Below are positions 50,001 to 63,699 of a stretch of DNA of 64,000 nt, in pieces. Within the stretch, counting starts at the first letter, position 1; the number at the start of each line of letters is the position of its first letter. The stretch is from assembly GCF_002443255.2 (NCBI RefSeq), contig NW_019211456.1, positions 35,279,795 through 35,343,794 on the forward strand. The letters run 5' to 3'. Position numbers and translations under genes: made by a program. Source of the DNA: Varroa destructor (taxonomy: Eukaryota > Arthropoda > Arachnida > Mesostigmata > Varroidae). A model generated the notes under the pieces. It did not search any database and was not told where the DNA came from. It saw nothing but the letters and a program-made list of their open reading frames with translations.

Positions 50001-53000
50001 AAGTGAAATTGCAAACAGAAGAGGCAGAAAACATTATTGACGAACAAAAACGCTGTATCTATTCAAACGAGAGGATTCACCAAGTAAAAAGCTAACACCT
50101 GATGCTCCTTAGAGGATAGAAAGTAAATTAACTAATAGGATTTTCTGCAGTTTAAACACGAATTAAATCTTCTTTTGAGGCAATCCCAAAAACATTGACA
50201 TTGTTCATTAAACTGCAGATTACCACTTTTGATACATGATTTGTATGGGAAAACTTCGGGGCAACATACTCACACTTCGACGTTCATCGTTAACAAAGAA
50301 GCGCATTCAAATTTATGCAGAATATCAAAGGCTATACTCGTGCACAAAAAGCTTCTCAAAGAAGATCATCTCGTCGCCAAAGTTCGATACTGCATAGAGC
50401 CAGATAGGCAAGCTTATGACTATTATTATTTATTATGATTAATAATACATTAATGTAACGAACTAAATGACGTTGGTAAATAGTAAGTTCCTTTCAAAGG
50501 CATTACTGACATCTTTGAAGTTAAGTTACAAAAATAAATCATAGAAATCTTAATAATCGATCGCGATAACATAACAACTGTCAGCTCGTTAGTTTTTATA
50601 CAACAGGGTCCAGATTGTGTTTGGCACACAGATAAATTTGAAAATAGGAATTAAGAGGACACTTAACGCTCCCTATTGCCCCAGTCGATTTGCCTAAACC
50701 TCTGTTGCTAAATTGACTTATATTTCCCGAATGAATTTCGGCTATACAAAAAAAAACCATGACAGTATATTTCACTACAGCCCAGCGACCATTTTGGGTT
50801 CTGCTATGTATGAAGCTAACATCTCTTCACGACGTATCAAATTTAGATCTTCGTATCTTCATTAGCGCGCAGCATTCGAATTTCGTTGCGGTTTCCATTA
50901 CCGCTATTCTAATGAATATCGTGGAACTGATTAATTCTTATCCTGCATCTATAGTACATTTAGCCAGAGCAGTGATATTTGCCCAGTTCAGTAGATCAAG
51001 CGCGCGGACGCCAGCAGAGTAACTGGAAAGTGCTTTCGCTGCTCGGCTTGATAAAACGGCAAAAAAAGCCCCGATCTCGTTGCTTCGATGAGGGACCTTG
51101 AAAAAGAAAAACGACTTATTTCCGCAACGAGTGAAGCCACCAGAGGCCCCAAAGGAAGTGAACGCAGAAATGAAATCACTGATAATGTCCAGTGTCCTTT
51201 TGGTACCGCAGACCGTTTCGATTCGCCCGATGTTTGATTGACTACTCTTCGCTCGTTTCAATCTCCTCTACGCCTCTCTCTTTCTTTGTCTATCCAAAAG
51301 GTACAGTTATTTGGCGATCCTTGCTACATTTATCGCTCGGCATTTACTCCCTCTTCCTTACATCGCAGTAATAACAATACATATACGGTACGAGTAGATC
51401 GGTACCAACATAATCGTATAAGTGTGTGCCGACGACATGGGACCGTAGTCTCTACGGAGACAGGTTCTTGGCGTCACCATGTAAATTGGGTAGCATCGCT
51501 CAGGCCCGAACTGAAACTATGATGAAATACTGACAAATACGTTAGAAGCTGTACCAGTCTTGGACTCTTGTAAGAAACAGCACTTTCCTCTTGCAGTGCG
51601 TATGAAGCACTGCCTGTCTAATCTCATACAAAAAAAAACAAAGATGTATGAGCTTGTTCTGTTTAGCAGTGTCCTGAAAGCACTCAGACCTTAAAACGTT
51701 TATAGTTCTCTTCTAATGCTGATGGTCCAAAAAAAGGACGCGTTTATTCAACAAGTCGGTGTTCTGGTATGTATCACTATACGATAAACGATGTTTTGAA
51801 GCCACTTGTTTATCCAATTGTGTCGCTTTATTGTATTTTTCCCTATGAGTTGCTCAGATTCATAGATATACTGATACTGTTATATTATAAGAAATTCTAC
51901 ATGATATCAAATTTTTGATTCACTTAGCCTGATCAAAGATGTAGATAAACGATAACGAGATCTATGTTAAACAATGAATGCAATAAATAAAATGCAGATC
52001 TGCACATATAGCTGGAACGAGTTTTCCACAAGCAGTTGCCATACACATAACAATATGTATAGATGGCTGAATATTGATGACTATTGCAATATAAGGAAGG
52101 TCATATCTGCGACAGAAAACGCTAAATCGGTAGTGGTGAGACATTTTAATAATGGCCTGCTTTTATCAAATAGATTTATTTACTTAGCATTGACCTTTAC
52201 TTTCCTCCAGTTGGTAACAGTGGTCGCCTTAGATGAAGTCCAGAACGCTGTCGGTGATTTTATGAATAAAAAACAAGCGATTTATGAAGTGCATGCGAGG
52301 AATAATTTAGAATTACTTCATTTTTCAAGCAAATCTGTACTCCAGAGCAACTCTAGAAATGTCCCTCCACAGTAACCTGTGCATGCTCCGAGACCCTGAT
52401 CTGAAGTCATTGCAAGCCCTCCGCCAAGAAGCTCAATTTTCCAGTGGGATCAAAGATGAAAAATGGCCGTTGTTCTACTCTTTTTATTTGATTTCTGCCT
52501 GTGCGTCTCGATCGGTAATATATTTTGACCGAGTTGCTTCACATCGATACAAAACTTCCCCGTGACGTACTTCAGGTAACGCAACAGGTGAAAGAAAGTC
52601 TGTAAGAGGACTAATCCACGTAAACCAGGCGCTGTCTTGTAATTTGTTAGTTCGTCAAGTCAAAAGACTAATTTTAAAGATCCTATATGGGCGAAATAGG
52701 AACTGTTGAATACTTTGCTTTTATCTTATTATTCTATGATGGTACTATGAAAAAGACGAGAATGATGCTGCGCAAGTCCCGGTTAATGTATAGAACGCGA
52801 AAATAACAGTTTTTTGAGTCTTTAGTATTCACAACAAATGGCATAATGATTTTTCCCTAATTTTTTCTTTTTACACAAATATGTTCCGTTTTATAAGCTT
52901 AATGTACTTGCAGACTTTATGTAACTTCCAAAAATTCGATAGAATCAAATATAATAAAATTGCTTTCATAAATTTACGATGGACATAGAGCTCTTCGTTT

Positions 53001-56000
53001 CACGGAAAACCTAGAAAAGGTAAAAGGCACGAGAAGTATCAATGACGACGATATAGCAAGGTCGTACGCCTGAAACACTGTTTGAACTGTTTACAACTAC
53101 GCCTCTCAGAATGATCGCATTCACAATATAATTAATGTTTATTTTGGCACAACTTACTATACTGGGCATACTCGTCATAACGGCTCTGGCCTAAACGATG
53201 ATGGTGAATACTGGACAAATAGCGGTCATCGCCAGTGCGATAACTCCACTAACGTGTTCCTCACGGATTTCCGTCGGATCCATTGATGTTTGGCTTTCTT
53301 TGAAACTCTCGAAAAGATCAATACGCGAAATGTATTTCGTGGGCTATTGTAAAGATTGCAAAATTTGCCGTGATGAATCGAATAGTGAAGATTAGATGAT
53401 TACAATTATGTTACGTCGCAATAAACTTAGGCAGATCTCGGGTCTTTGTGTGACAGCATATATGCGGTAAAAGAAAAAATATTACAATTGGAAGCGATTA
53501 TAGTGCACACACGTAAACTACCTGCATATACTCATATTGAATTAGAAATAGTTAAATTTAACCTAACAAAAGTTCTTCTTTTGCCTTACAAGCCTATATT
53601 GATCATTGTAATCGGGCGCTGATTTTTTCTCGACCTCGAGCTCCGCAGTTAATATGCGCTGTTTTAAAGTCCCGGTATTTACTCAGACCATAAGCTATAT
53701 TCAAAATAAAACACTGTGACAACGTTGGACAAGGAGTCGAAACTAGTTATGTCATATAGTGTTTTTTGCTTGTCACGACTCCCTCTGACGAGCGATATAT
53801 CACATATTATAAAAAGACTTCGCCCTTGATAACGGTACATTTGTCGCCAATTTACCTTTATTCTGTAGTGCTTTCTATTCTGATGATGCTGTATAGACCA
53901 AAACAAGTGATGATTAGATAAAGCGATATCCGGGCTATGTGTCGCGTGTAGCAAGGTCTTCCATTGGTGATCCGTTAGTGCTCGTTGAGTCCTTATAAAT
54001 CCTTATAGCTTTGTCATGCTGCAAGATAATTTTGTGTCGCCTTCTGCCTGCCCAAAATCTTTTTTCTGATGATTTCGTGGCTCTGATGATTTGCGTAAGA
54101 GTTTCCGGTAGTTGTGCCTGCAATGTCGGTAGCTCATGGCATATCAATCTTTACGTCCCATTATATACGAAGATGCAACCTTCAACCACGATTATTTCTT
54201 CACTGCGTCGAATTGAAGGGGTCCGACAATTCTAGTAAAGGATCCATTTGAATTGCCGGTAAGAAATATAGAAATCACACACTGAAAGGTGTATCGGCAG
54301 ACGGTTTTTACTAAGTTCATGCGGCCCACTTTCTGTCCCTCTCGATCCTTTTTAGTCTCCAAGCTTTTCGATGTCGTCTGCTTTTTTTAGCCCTCTGGAG
54401 CGTGATTTGTTATGTTGAATCTGTTGTTCTGAAGTGATAAGATCAAAACCGGCATGGTTTTATTTCGGGAACACATTTTCCAACACGAAAATAATGAATA
54501 ATACAATATAAAGTGCGCATCCTTTCGAACCCCATGAATGAATGCACCAGATCACCACTTCTAACTATAGCAGGCTAATAAAAACAACGGGGCTTTATTC
54601 ACGGACAGAAATCATCCTAGGAAATTAGGTTACTATTATTGTTATTATTAGCCGATCCGACGTTAACACTTGTCAGCTTCAACAGGAACTCTGTTTTTAA
54701 TCTAGTATTTTATCTGTTTTATGTAAGGTAAAATAGACGAAGTCATAATTCATTTAGTATAGGAACGTTTTGCGCCTTTGGTTATTTAATGGCCTGGGGA
54801 CTAGCTAACACCGCTTGCAATATCTACTGACCCAGGATTCTGTTACTTTTCCTAGGCAGTCACGGAAGCAGTCCGAAGATGAAAAAATACTTGTTCAGGC
54901 TTTATAAATTCGTTTACCAACATTGCTTTATGAAAACAGCCAATTGTAAAAAGAGACCTGCAGGTGACGTTCCTAGTACAGACTTTTTTGGTAAGAGACA
55001 TCCGGTACTGTGTTCTGGTTTTAGTGGCAGACGAGGGTCGCCTGAACGACTTAGCGTCGAAACGTACGAGGAAGCTACCGTCATCAAGAATGAGTTGCTT
55101 GGTTAGATAAGATATTTTCTGTCTAACGAAAATATAAAAAGTAAATTATCTCAATACTTTCTATAGACAATACTAGTAACGTTTTGTTCCCTTTAGGGAT
55201 TCCCCTTAGGGTTGCTGCCCTACTGAATCTCGTCAGTATGACTAATCAGTCGAGCGAAATTTACTTCACGTTCTATTTTTCGATCGAACTGAATTATCTA
55301 TAAAAGATGCTCGGCAGGATAGGCCCGTGATGATCAAGCTTCCCACTATTTTTGTCAAAAATACTTAACTTTGAATTCTAAGAAAAGCGCCCTTGAAAGA
55401 ATCGGAGTAAAACGAATCGATGCGTCGTTTCCCTTGTGGAAAACTGAAGTAAACACAAGACTTCTAACCTCTGACCAGTGATGGATTTGATGACTACCTG
55501 CTGTACATTTGCAACGAAAACAACCTCAGCAGTAGATTTTCGGACAGATATAAACGTACGTATTAGCCATACATAAGCATTGTTTCTTGGAAAACTGGAA
55601 GCCTAACTCTTATTGCAAAACAACCATGTGCCCTTCGAAATTCAAACCCAAGATTTTGATAGGCAGATTCGTCAACGCTGCCGTATCGCGAAAAGCCAGA
55701 AAATAAGCACTCAGCAAATTTTGCTGGAACTTTTACTGTTTATAATAATTTTATTTACTCGTCGTTCTCATCCAGTAGTGGTGAGTTTTTGTTTGCATCT
55801 AGACACGTCACGAGCGTGCAAATACTACCTTGTTGGCTTGATCAGCATCGACAGAACGACAACGTTAAGCTAAATGGTAAGTGAAACGAAATGGATACTC
55901 AATACTTTTCCGCTAAGTCTTCGAAGTTTTTTATGCATTGAATTTCTGTTAAGGGCATACATTAAGTATCCACTGTAGCCTTTTAGCGTAAGAGCATTAA

Positions 56001-58200
56001 TTGTATTCATTGTGTCAGCTCGCTTGTTTTCCACTGTTCCTGCTGCTCGTTTCATTTCGTTAAGCAGACGCATTTATTTGCTTTTCCCTTTATCAACATC
56101 GCGGGAACGGGGATGGGGGAATAAGCGAGGCGAACGACGTTGATGTGATCTGTTTTTTCCGTGTCAATCCCCTCCAGCGGACCGTGTAATGTTTGACGTA
56201 CTCGATCGAGTTACAGTTTTTGGCCGTGTTTATCAGTTTTCCTTGTATTCCCGCTATTTCTCTTCTCCGTAATAGCAAAAGGCTTCGCTAACCGAGTGAT
56301 TCAATACCCGCCAACGGGACCGCGTCTCGTCTGAGCAGCCGTCCGTATTTAAAATACGCGGCGCGTGAAGATCTATACCATATTGTACGTAACACATATA
56401 TCATTCAACATAAATGCTTCCGATTTTGCACGCGACTTCCTTTCTGGATATGCAACTATGGTTCGATAGCATAGACGCCGTAGGAAAACGCAGCAATTGT
56501 ATCATTCAATAAATATCTAACTGATATCTGATCCCACTGAAGAGGTCGACATCTTTAGTCGAAAAATATTACATGTACTTGCCTTATGTATTGCTTACGA
56601 TTTGTCTGGTAACTAAGATGACCCTCTAAGATAGTAACTAAGATTTACGAGCAAATCCGACGAACTTTGAAATAGAATTACTTTTAAACTAGTTAAGCAG
56701 AGTGATCATTTTTAATATGATCTTGATTTGTTACATGCTTATCCCACGTCGTTGGCAGCTCCTGGATGGTAATATACCTAGAGTTCGCGTTCCCACATGT
56801 AGTTCATCTGTCTATGGCTTTTTGAAGTTAATCGATAGTGGGATCTACTTGCCCAATAGTTGCCATCTCTAGCGCATAGAAAATCCCATAATCACATGGG
56901 CCTAGATGTAGAAAATAAGCGTGTCGAAGCCAAGATGAATATTCCTTTACCTAATCCTGGAAGTAATTAAGCTATGGTGAAATTTAGAGTTGTTATCAAA
57001 TGACTAGACTATGAGCTATCGATCGTTGTGCAACGGTTCATGAAACTTCGGGGAAACTTATGAGCATTTATCGCTTTAGTTTCAGCGAGTATCTCATAAT
57101 AGCAGACGCCATTCTCCCCCCGGCCCCCCTTCGGCTCGTAGTAAAAATTGAACCATGTCGTCTATGGCGACGATGGGGTTCAAGCCGGTCTGTTCTTGAT
57201 CAAAGTTTCAAAAATTGCACGCGGAATACACCACACGAATTTTCAACTAACCTAAAACCAATAGACGGGGAACCTACTTTTCACTCAGTTCTCGCAATTT
57301 CAGGCGTTCAGTTATGATTCTGTGACACATTATACGTGAAATGTCTGTCTTGACCCACAAAGCTCTTGAACTCTAAGCTCTGCTTTTTTGAAAAGCGTCC
57401 TTGATTGTGGCAATGCGCTTCTGTCCTTCGAATCCTAACGTCTAGTAATCTCCTCGCGGGTTTTCAACACACTAATCTCCGTTTTCGCATCATTCACGTA
57501 TTGTGCCTTTTTCACTTAAAGCCTTCTTGCGTAATGCAATACGGTAAATTTCTGTAGTGCAGTGGCCTCCAAGGAGTAAGAACCTTTTTTCTTTCTCAAA
57601 AAATGATTTTTGAAACTAACAAGAATCTTTCCTTCTGCACTGATTTTCCCTTAACCGGCTTGCACTCATACGGTTTGTAGAGGATTGAAGTATTCATCAG
57701 TCAATTTCGTCTGCTACCAGCGTCTATCACGAAAGTTATTCATTCTCAAAAGTTCACCAGACCCCTTTGTAGCAGCTTACTAATAATAATAGTAAAATTA
57801 TTATTTCTATCATTGTTAATGTAAATAAAGGGCGATCTTACACGACAGATCAACTTCTCTTTTAGCAAACGTTGACTTTCGACCATTAAATCGTGTCCAT
57901 AATAAATTTTTCCTAAAATGTATTAAATCTAACAATTTGAAATACGTAGTCACTCGCCGGACAATACTTGTCATTTTGTTTTCTAAAGTTCTGGCACTTA
58001 TATACTGTGCGACACGAACAAACATGGGTGCCACCCATAGCTTTATTTATTTTAGGTTTGCTCAAGCTGCTAATGTTTCTTTAATACGTCGCTGCTGGCC
58101 AAAGGTTAACCTTCGAACAATAGATTTAGGTAGATTCAATTGATGTCGCCAGGAGGCCCGAATAAAGGCGAAGTCATTGCTTTTGCTCATATGACATTAG
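44071..58200. other. Long non-coding stretch with unremarkable short frames
   Basis: Frames of up to 133 codons occur on both strands (for example 44142-44489 minus, 45338-45610 minus, 46496-46774 minus, 50938-51261 minus, 51974-52375 plus). Many overlap open frames on the other strand and none shows a family signature I trust. The 51974-52375 frame starts with ATG, has one hydrophobic segment (FIYLALTFTFLQLVTVVAL) and a polar tail, so a small membrane protein is possible but unsupported. Short AT runs occur near 47.38 kb. Confidence 0.4.
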
Positions 58201-58227
58201 ATAGTAGGCGCAACCTGTGTGATTAGG

Positions 58228-58406
58228 ATGGCACTTTGCAGGAGTGGCAGTTCACTTGAGTGCGCGCGTCGATTCTTATCCGCTCCATTAGCTCGCGACC
58301 GGTTGGCTGCAGCTAACGGGACTTGCAACTCCGACAGATGTGGCTGTGCTGGTAGCTGCTGGGACTGGGCTTCATCTTCTACCTCGCTTCACTTAACAGC
58401 AAACGA
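58228..58406 (+). CDS. Candidate first exon; presequence-like N-terminus
   Basis: From the ATG at 58228 the frame reads MALCRSGSSLECARRFLSA, then PLARDRLAAANG. It is rich in R, S, A and L and lacks acidic residues apart from one E and one D, like a mitochondrial targeting sequence. The block is GC-richer than its surroundings. It ends at a donor-like CGA/GTAAGA (exon end 58406), just before an in-frame TAA. A second frame across the end reads LGLGFIFYLASLNSKR up to the same donor and could follow an acceptor-like GGTAG at about 58355, giving a short exon instead. No partner exon was identified and I do not recognise the protein. Confidence 0.2.
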
Positions 58407-58419
58407 GTAAGAAGTTCGT

Positions 58420-61400
58420 TAACCACTTAAGTCGCCATTTTCTAAGGTCGGGCAAACAGCCCGTACCCGTAGCGGCGCTGCTTTCGAATAGTTCAGACTC
58501 ATACTCTTTCTCTATACCATGACAAAACACGGTTGTATGGTCTGCAATAGCATTGTTGATCTGATCAATTTGTAGCCCGATTAGTTGGGGTGACGACTGT
58601 CTGACAGTTTGCTTACGTCTGTTGAAGAGCGAGCGTGCAAACGTAAAGCTTCTGTGCGTCCCCGAAAACCCGTTTGCTTCGTCAAAGGACTAAGTTAAAA
58701 GAATAAATACTGAATAAATGGAAGACTCTGTTCCTAGTCGCCGTCGCTCAGAAAGTGTTTTCGGAAACAGATTCCCTTTTTGTGAGTAATTGGAAAACTG
58801 CAGGGGAATAGTGCCCAGCACGCTTTCATTGTCCCAGAACTAGCTAAATATTCGTTTACTGGATACGATATGTGTTAGTAGTATGTGAGTACGTAAACAA
58901 TCAATGTTGCTTACAACCGAAAAGATGCTAGACATACAGCTCAGACTTAATGCAGTTTGCTCAGCGACGTACTGGCTTAAATATTGAAATGAATAGCATT
59001 TAAGCTGGAAAATTACCAAGCGGTAATGATGCAGCGCCTAAAGAAAAATATTAGTTCACGCTGGTACCCTCAACTTAGGACGACTCGAAACAGGACTGCT
59101 TCTCATCAAACATCTTTTCTTTTTTTGTTTTTAATTAAGAACCATAATAAACTACTTTACCTGGATTATTATGGTTGTCAGCATCTAAACGAATTCAATA
59201 GCATTTTTTTTTGCAAAAATTGTAAACCGGTCAATTACTAGATCGCGTTTTTTGGCGCAATGGCGTCATATCATAATTTCTATACGAGGTCGTTTAAATT
59301 GTCCAGGCATATCTTCGATCGTTCCATCGACTAGGTTCAACCATACTCTTAGCATCTTTTTCACAACAACATTGACTTAAATGTTCTCTATTATGGGCAT
59401 CTTTTGTCGACATTTTGTTATGTGCTGCTAAGCACGTATACGCTTAGAATGATAAGTAGTCCACTCCCAATTCTGCCTAAAATTTAGGATCCTTAAGTTG
59501 TTGGGACTCAATTGCTCGCCGTGTAGCATGTATCATTTCTACGGCACGTTTTTGCCGTAGTATCCCTGTCTAATTCTTAACAAGTGATGTCGAATCTGCC
59601 GCGTTTATTTCTCACTAGGCTTATATCAATTCGAAGGATGTAATAGTAATAATGGAGTATTCGTGAAACAATTACGAATACAGAAAACATTTCATTTCTC
59701 GAGGTATACGCAATAAAAACATGTTTTTTTTTACAATTCTTGCTAAGTACTTTAACGTTTGTTTTATAGTATTGGTGTTATTATAATGACGTTCCATCAG
59801 ATTCGGATTAGTGTGAAATATTTAAAGTTTTGTCTTGTTTCACCTTTAGATAGCGGAACGACTACAACGACTTAGTCTGTAAACGGTAATTCAATGATAG
59901 ATTTCATTTAAAAGATCAATTGCAATGGACGCACGAGATAGCTGAACAGGGTCATAACTAGGCTATAAATAATCAGACAATAGAATAATCAATGCCGATA
60001 ACGGATTACTGATAAAAGACTGATAACTGCAATAGCCTTGCGCAATAGGCTGACGAAACAATTATAGCAAATTACAGGGCTGATATAAGAATAAAAACGT
60101 TCCACCTATAGATATGTATATTGTATGTTACACAAACGCCACCGGAATGTTTGTAGCACCCAGGCGGTGTATACGAGTGGTGATACGCCTGTGATATTCT
60201 GGTTGGAAGGAGTACTATCCGTTTAGCCAAGAGCATTCGAAAGGTAAACGGCTATATGTATCGTTGCTCTATTAAATGCTTCTAGTTTTACATATGTGTA
60301 TATGTCATAATTGAGTAACTTAAGTGCATATGTCCGTTAATCTAGTAGTTTACCTTTTATGCGGAACTTAATTTCGAACCGCTCGACGAACCTCGACGCT
60401 CCCAATGGAAAAAGATAGAATGAAAAGCTATACGGCAATACGGCACCTTTTGCATTTAGGCCACTCCGCTGCTTTTTTTTTTGGAACAGCCCTCCACCGG
60501 CTGGCTTCACAAGTTTCGTCTTTAGAGTTTCTTTAAACACCGCTACGGAGGCTCTTAGCCTCGTAGCCGTACACTCTCCATGTGTGTCCCCCCAAACTTG
60601 TATCATTCTGTCCGACGTTTACTCATTTTATGGCTTGACTTTTTTGAACGGTTTATAAGCAATTTGTCAGAAGCCAAGTAGATTACATCTTGCTGAAAAT
60701 ATCTCTAAAAAAGTTTTTTTTTTTTTCAAAAAATCACATCCAAAAATCCACAAAATGTTCTCTGTCTAGTATCACTATCTTAGTGTTAATAAATGGGTTT
60801 CAGCGACCAAACTGAATTGGGTCACAATCGGTATTCTTATAGTGACATCTTCGAGAAGCGAAATGCTAACTAAAAACAACAAAAAAATTATTAATGGACT
60901 TGACCTCTTGTAGGTTAGTCATTATAAATATCTTCAGCGTTCTTTTTGATCCAATTAGAGTTACAGAAAAAGGTTGTAAGAAAAATATAAATAGATATCT
61001 CTCACTTTGAAATACATTTTCAACAGAACCTCAGAAGCTTCACCAGTTTTGAATGAAAAGCTTGGCTAGTTCCTAATAAAACAACTGGGAATTTCGTCTG
61101 CTTTCAAGTTGCACCACCTATGGGCACTCGCATACGCAGGGTTAGTGCCCAAATTACGCACGTCAAAACGGAAGTCGTTGCTCCAAGTAATTCCCTGTAG
61201 ATACATATCCAAACGACATCCCACGTTTGTCGTGAATTGCGTACATGACCTAGGTCGTTCAAGATTATTTTGTTCAAAAAGACATTAACACTATAATACA
61301 ACCACGCTTTACGGGCGTTATGATACACAGAGTGACACTGTACTCTAGAGTTACTGACGAATCGTTGCTGCCATTATTACGCTGGGATATCCTATAGCAC

Positions 61401-63330
61401 ATTGAAATTCGTTCGTCAGACGGGACCAGGTACGAGGTTCCTAGTTGAGGCGCATAAGGGTCATTCCCCTAATCCCCTTGTTAAGTGTCCTGAGTTTCGT
61501 GTGGGTCTAGAACGGGCCGTTACAGTAAGGGCGATGAACACCGCTATGCTCCTGTCGTTTCAGGTTACTGTCATTTTTGTCCGTGCGAGGTTGATTTGCA
61601 CTGATGGAAACTCTAATCTCGGGTTTGCTTGCTGGCGCACGGGAAGTCCGGTTGCCAGTCTCAGATGTATTCAAACTCACTTCAGTACGTGAAACCAAAA
61701 GCGCGCGAATTACAAACGAGCCACTGAACAGGGATTCCCCAACATCTCCCGAAGCACGATATTTCAGCTTGATTTAAACGTTCTTTTTGATCAGCTCTAC
61801 TGGAGTTGATGTTTTGAAAGAAATCATTTGTCAACATGCAAAAATGAGATAGATATCTCGGCGCGGTTAACTTCCTACATATGAGTATATCGTAAAGAAA
61901 AAAAAAAAAAAAAAAAGAAGTAGTTTCGCTTCAACCGGCAGCCAGTTGAAAAGTAAATTTTCCGTAGTGAAAGTTTTTGAATACCCTATTAGAAAGCTGC
62001 ATCACGTATGTGGTGTGGGAATTATTATTCCGAATCGGCCCTGCCGACGACGGCTGGTGTGGCAAATCCTCTCAATCCGGTATAACAGGTAGCGCCTCGA
62101 AGTCTTCCAGAATGGTTTTGAATAGTTCATTGAAAACACCACTCAGTTAGTAGCTATCTGCCTGTGAGGTTGCATGGATAGTTCGACTTTCTGGCCAATG
62201 CGACGTGTACTCGATAAAAATTATGCAAAACATTTACCCCTTTGTTAACACCGTGTTACATATGCTTTCAATATAAAACGGCTTCGACTTTACCATATAT
62301 CCACTAGCTTAAACGCGCAAATAAGTCCAAATACTTTTTGTGCATACTCAGCACTATCATCTCACTTTGAAACAGCCGATTCCGATAAAAAAAAATATGA
62401 TCCAACATAGATTTCCTGTTGCATTTTGATGGTGCAGAACTTGATAGTTCGACGACGCGATAACGTTTAGATATGTGAACGTCTAAAGAAAATTTCCGAA
62501 CGAGTAAATTTACCAGTAGAGGTAGGCTTGATGTCAAAACAAATACCATTCTAGGTATTTTACCAAATTGCTACTACCAATTGTACTAGATGCTGGAAGC
62601 AGAGAAGGTTAAGTCCCACGTTACCGTGAAAAAACCTAGACCTCAAACCTGGTATTTAGACACGGAAATTATACACTAACCTCTTCAAAATAACTGGCAT
62701 AAAAATCGTTAATACCTTCCAAGGCTATCAAATTAAAAAAAAAAAAACAAATTTATAGGCCACTCAAGCTTTTACAAAGCAAACGAACTGCATTATTATT
62801 TAATCAAGACGTTGTCATTTTACAATGCATTGAACGGCTTAAGTAAGGTCTTCATAAGAGATACCCGCTAAGAAATGATTGCGTTTTTAATTTTTTTGGG
62901 CATTGGATGTAGGCCCATGCCCACGTACATAGTGTTCCCATACTACTGACTGAGTAATTTAATTTTAGATTTGGCGACCCTTCTTAGTCATGCTTATTTC
63001 ATGAACGTGTGAATGTTTCAATCATTAAAAAAACACGTTTAGTTTGCATCTATTAGTAATATAATGTTCAAACTCTTCATTGAAAAATAAAAAATTGCCA
63101 TTGCTCTAGTTTTATTATTTTACTCTAGTATATCACATAAATCGTCGGGTGCACTGTAGGTCATGTAACGTTTGCCCGATTCAATCAGACTGATTTTATC
63201 TCAATTTTTTGCTTAAAATTAGTATTGAATGAGAGTGACATACGATTGCGTTTGATCACCCCCTTTATACCCGTACATTATATCTGCTTAGCATATGCCT
63301 CGAAACTTCTCAATCAGACGCGAGTCTCAC
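58420..63330. other. Non-coding; long A and T runs
   Basis: A19 at 61898-61916 and T13 at 60714-60726 are the only clear elements. Overlapping plus (61402-61692) and minus (61507-61698) frames in a slightly GC-richer patch are unrecognised. Confidence 0.5.
61898..61916 (+). repeat. Poly(A) run of 19
   Basis: Nineteen consecutive A preceded by CGTAAAG. It could be the tail of a decayed retrotransposed sequence, but no target-site duplication or body could be recognised. Confidence 0.9.
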
Positions 63331-63423
63331 TCTGTATTTGAAGACCGATCGTCGTCAAGCTAAAGTTTTCATTTACCTCTAACTCCCGCTGCTATTGGTT
63401 CCCGCTTTCATTCTTCGTTTCCG

Positions 63424-63693
63424 ATGAGCTGCTATATCATGTATTTGTCATCTCCTACTTCCCATTTCTTATCTTTCATTTGCAAAGTTATAGAAAAAGC
63501 AAGTAGAAAAGTTTTCCCAGAGGTCCGATGCTGCTTCCTTGCGATCTTTGTCGTGAATCTTACGCTGACGACTGCCACATTGTCACCGCTGGGGTCTGCG
63601 GCGAACCAACAGTTCAACGCAGCTCTCGCTGATCGGAACGCGGCAGATGAGCAGAAAAAAGACTATATTCGTCGGAGTCTCCATTGTAGATAG
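63424..63693 (+). CDS. Candidate small secreted-type protein or exon (89 codons)
   Basis: The frame starts with a true ATG at 63424 and ends at TAG 63691-63693. A hydrophobic stretch CCFLAIFVVNLTLTTATL (about residues 36-53) is followed by a polar, A/N/D/R-rich tail (ALADRNAADEQKKDYIRR). This is the layout of a signal peptide plus a short mature peptide, although the first 35 residues before the hydrophobic part are long for a signal peptide. Initiation further downstream, or an upstream acceptor such as the one ending CCCAGAG near 63.52 kb, would fix that. The stop overlaps an AG/GTATAT donor, so it could also be an internal exon read one base out. The local G+C is raised. I do not recognise the peptide. 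Confidence 0.22.
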   Translation: MSCYIMYLSSPTSHFLSFICKVIEKASRKVFPEVRCCFLAIFVVNLTLTTATLSPLGSAANQQFNAALADRNAADEQKKDYIRRSLHCR

Positions 63694-63699
63694 GTATAT

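Noticed and set aside
51055..51237. Charged 60-codon plus-strand frame (SMRDLEKEKRLIS...)
   Set aside because: A longer minus-strand frame overlaps it completely. There is no ATG upstream and no recognisable homology.
57140..57200. GGGGTTCAAGCCGG as a tRNA T-arm
   Set aside because: No A box, anticodon arm or acceptor stem upstream.
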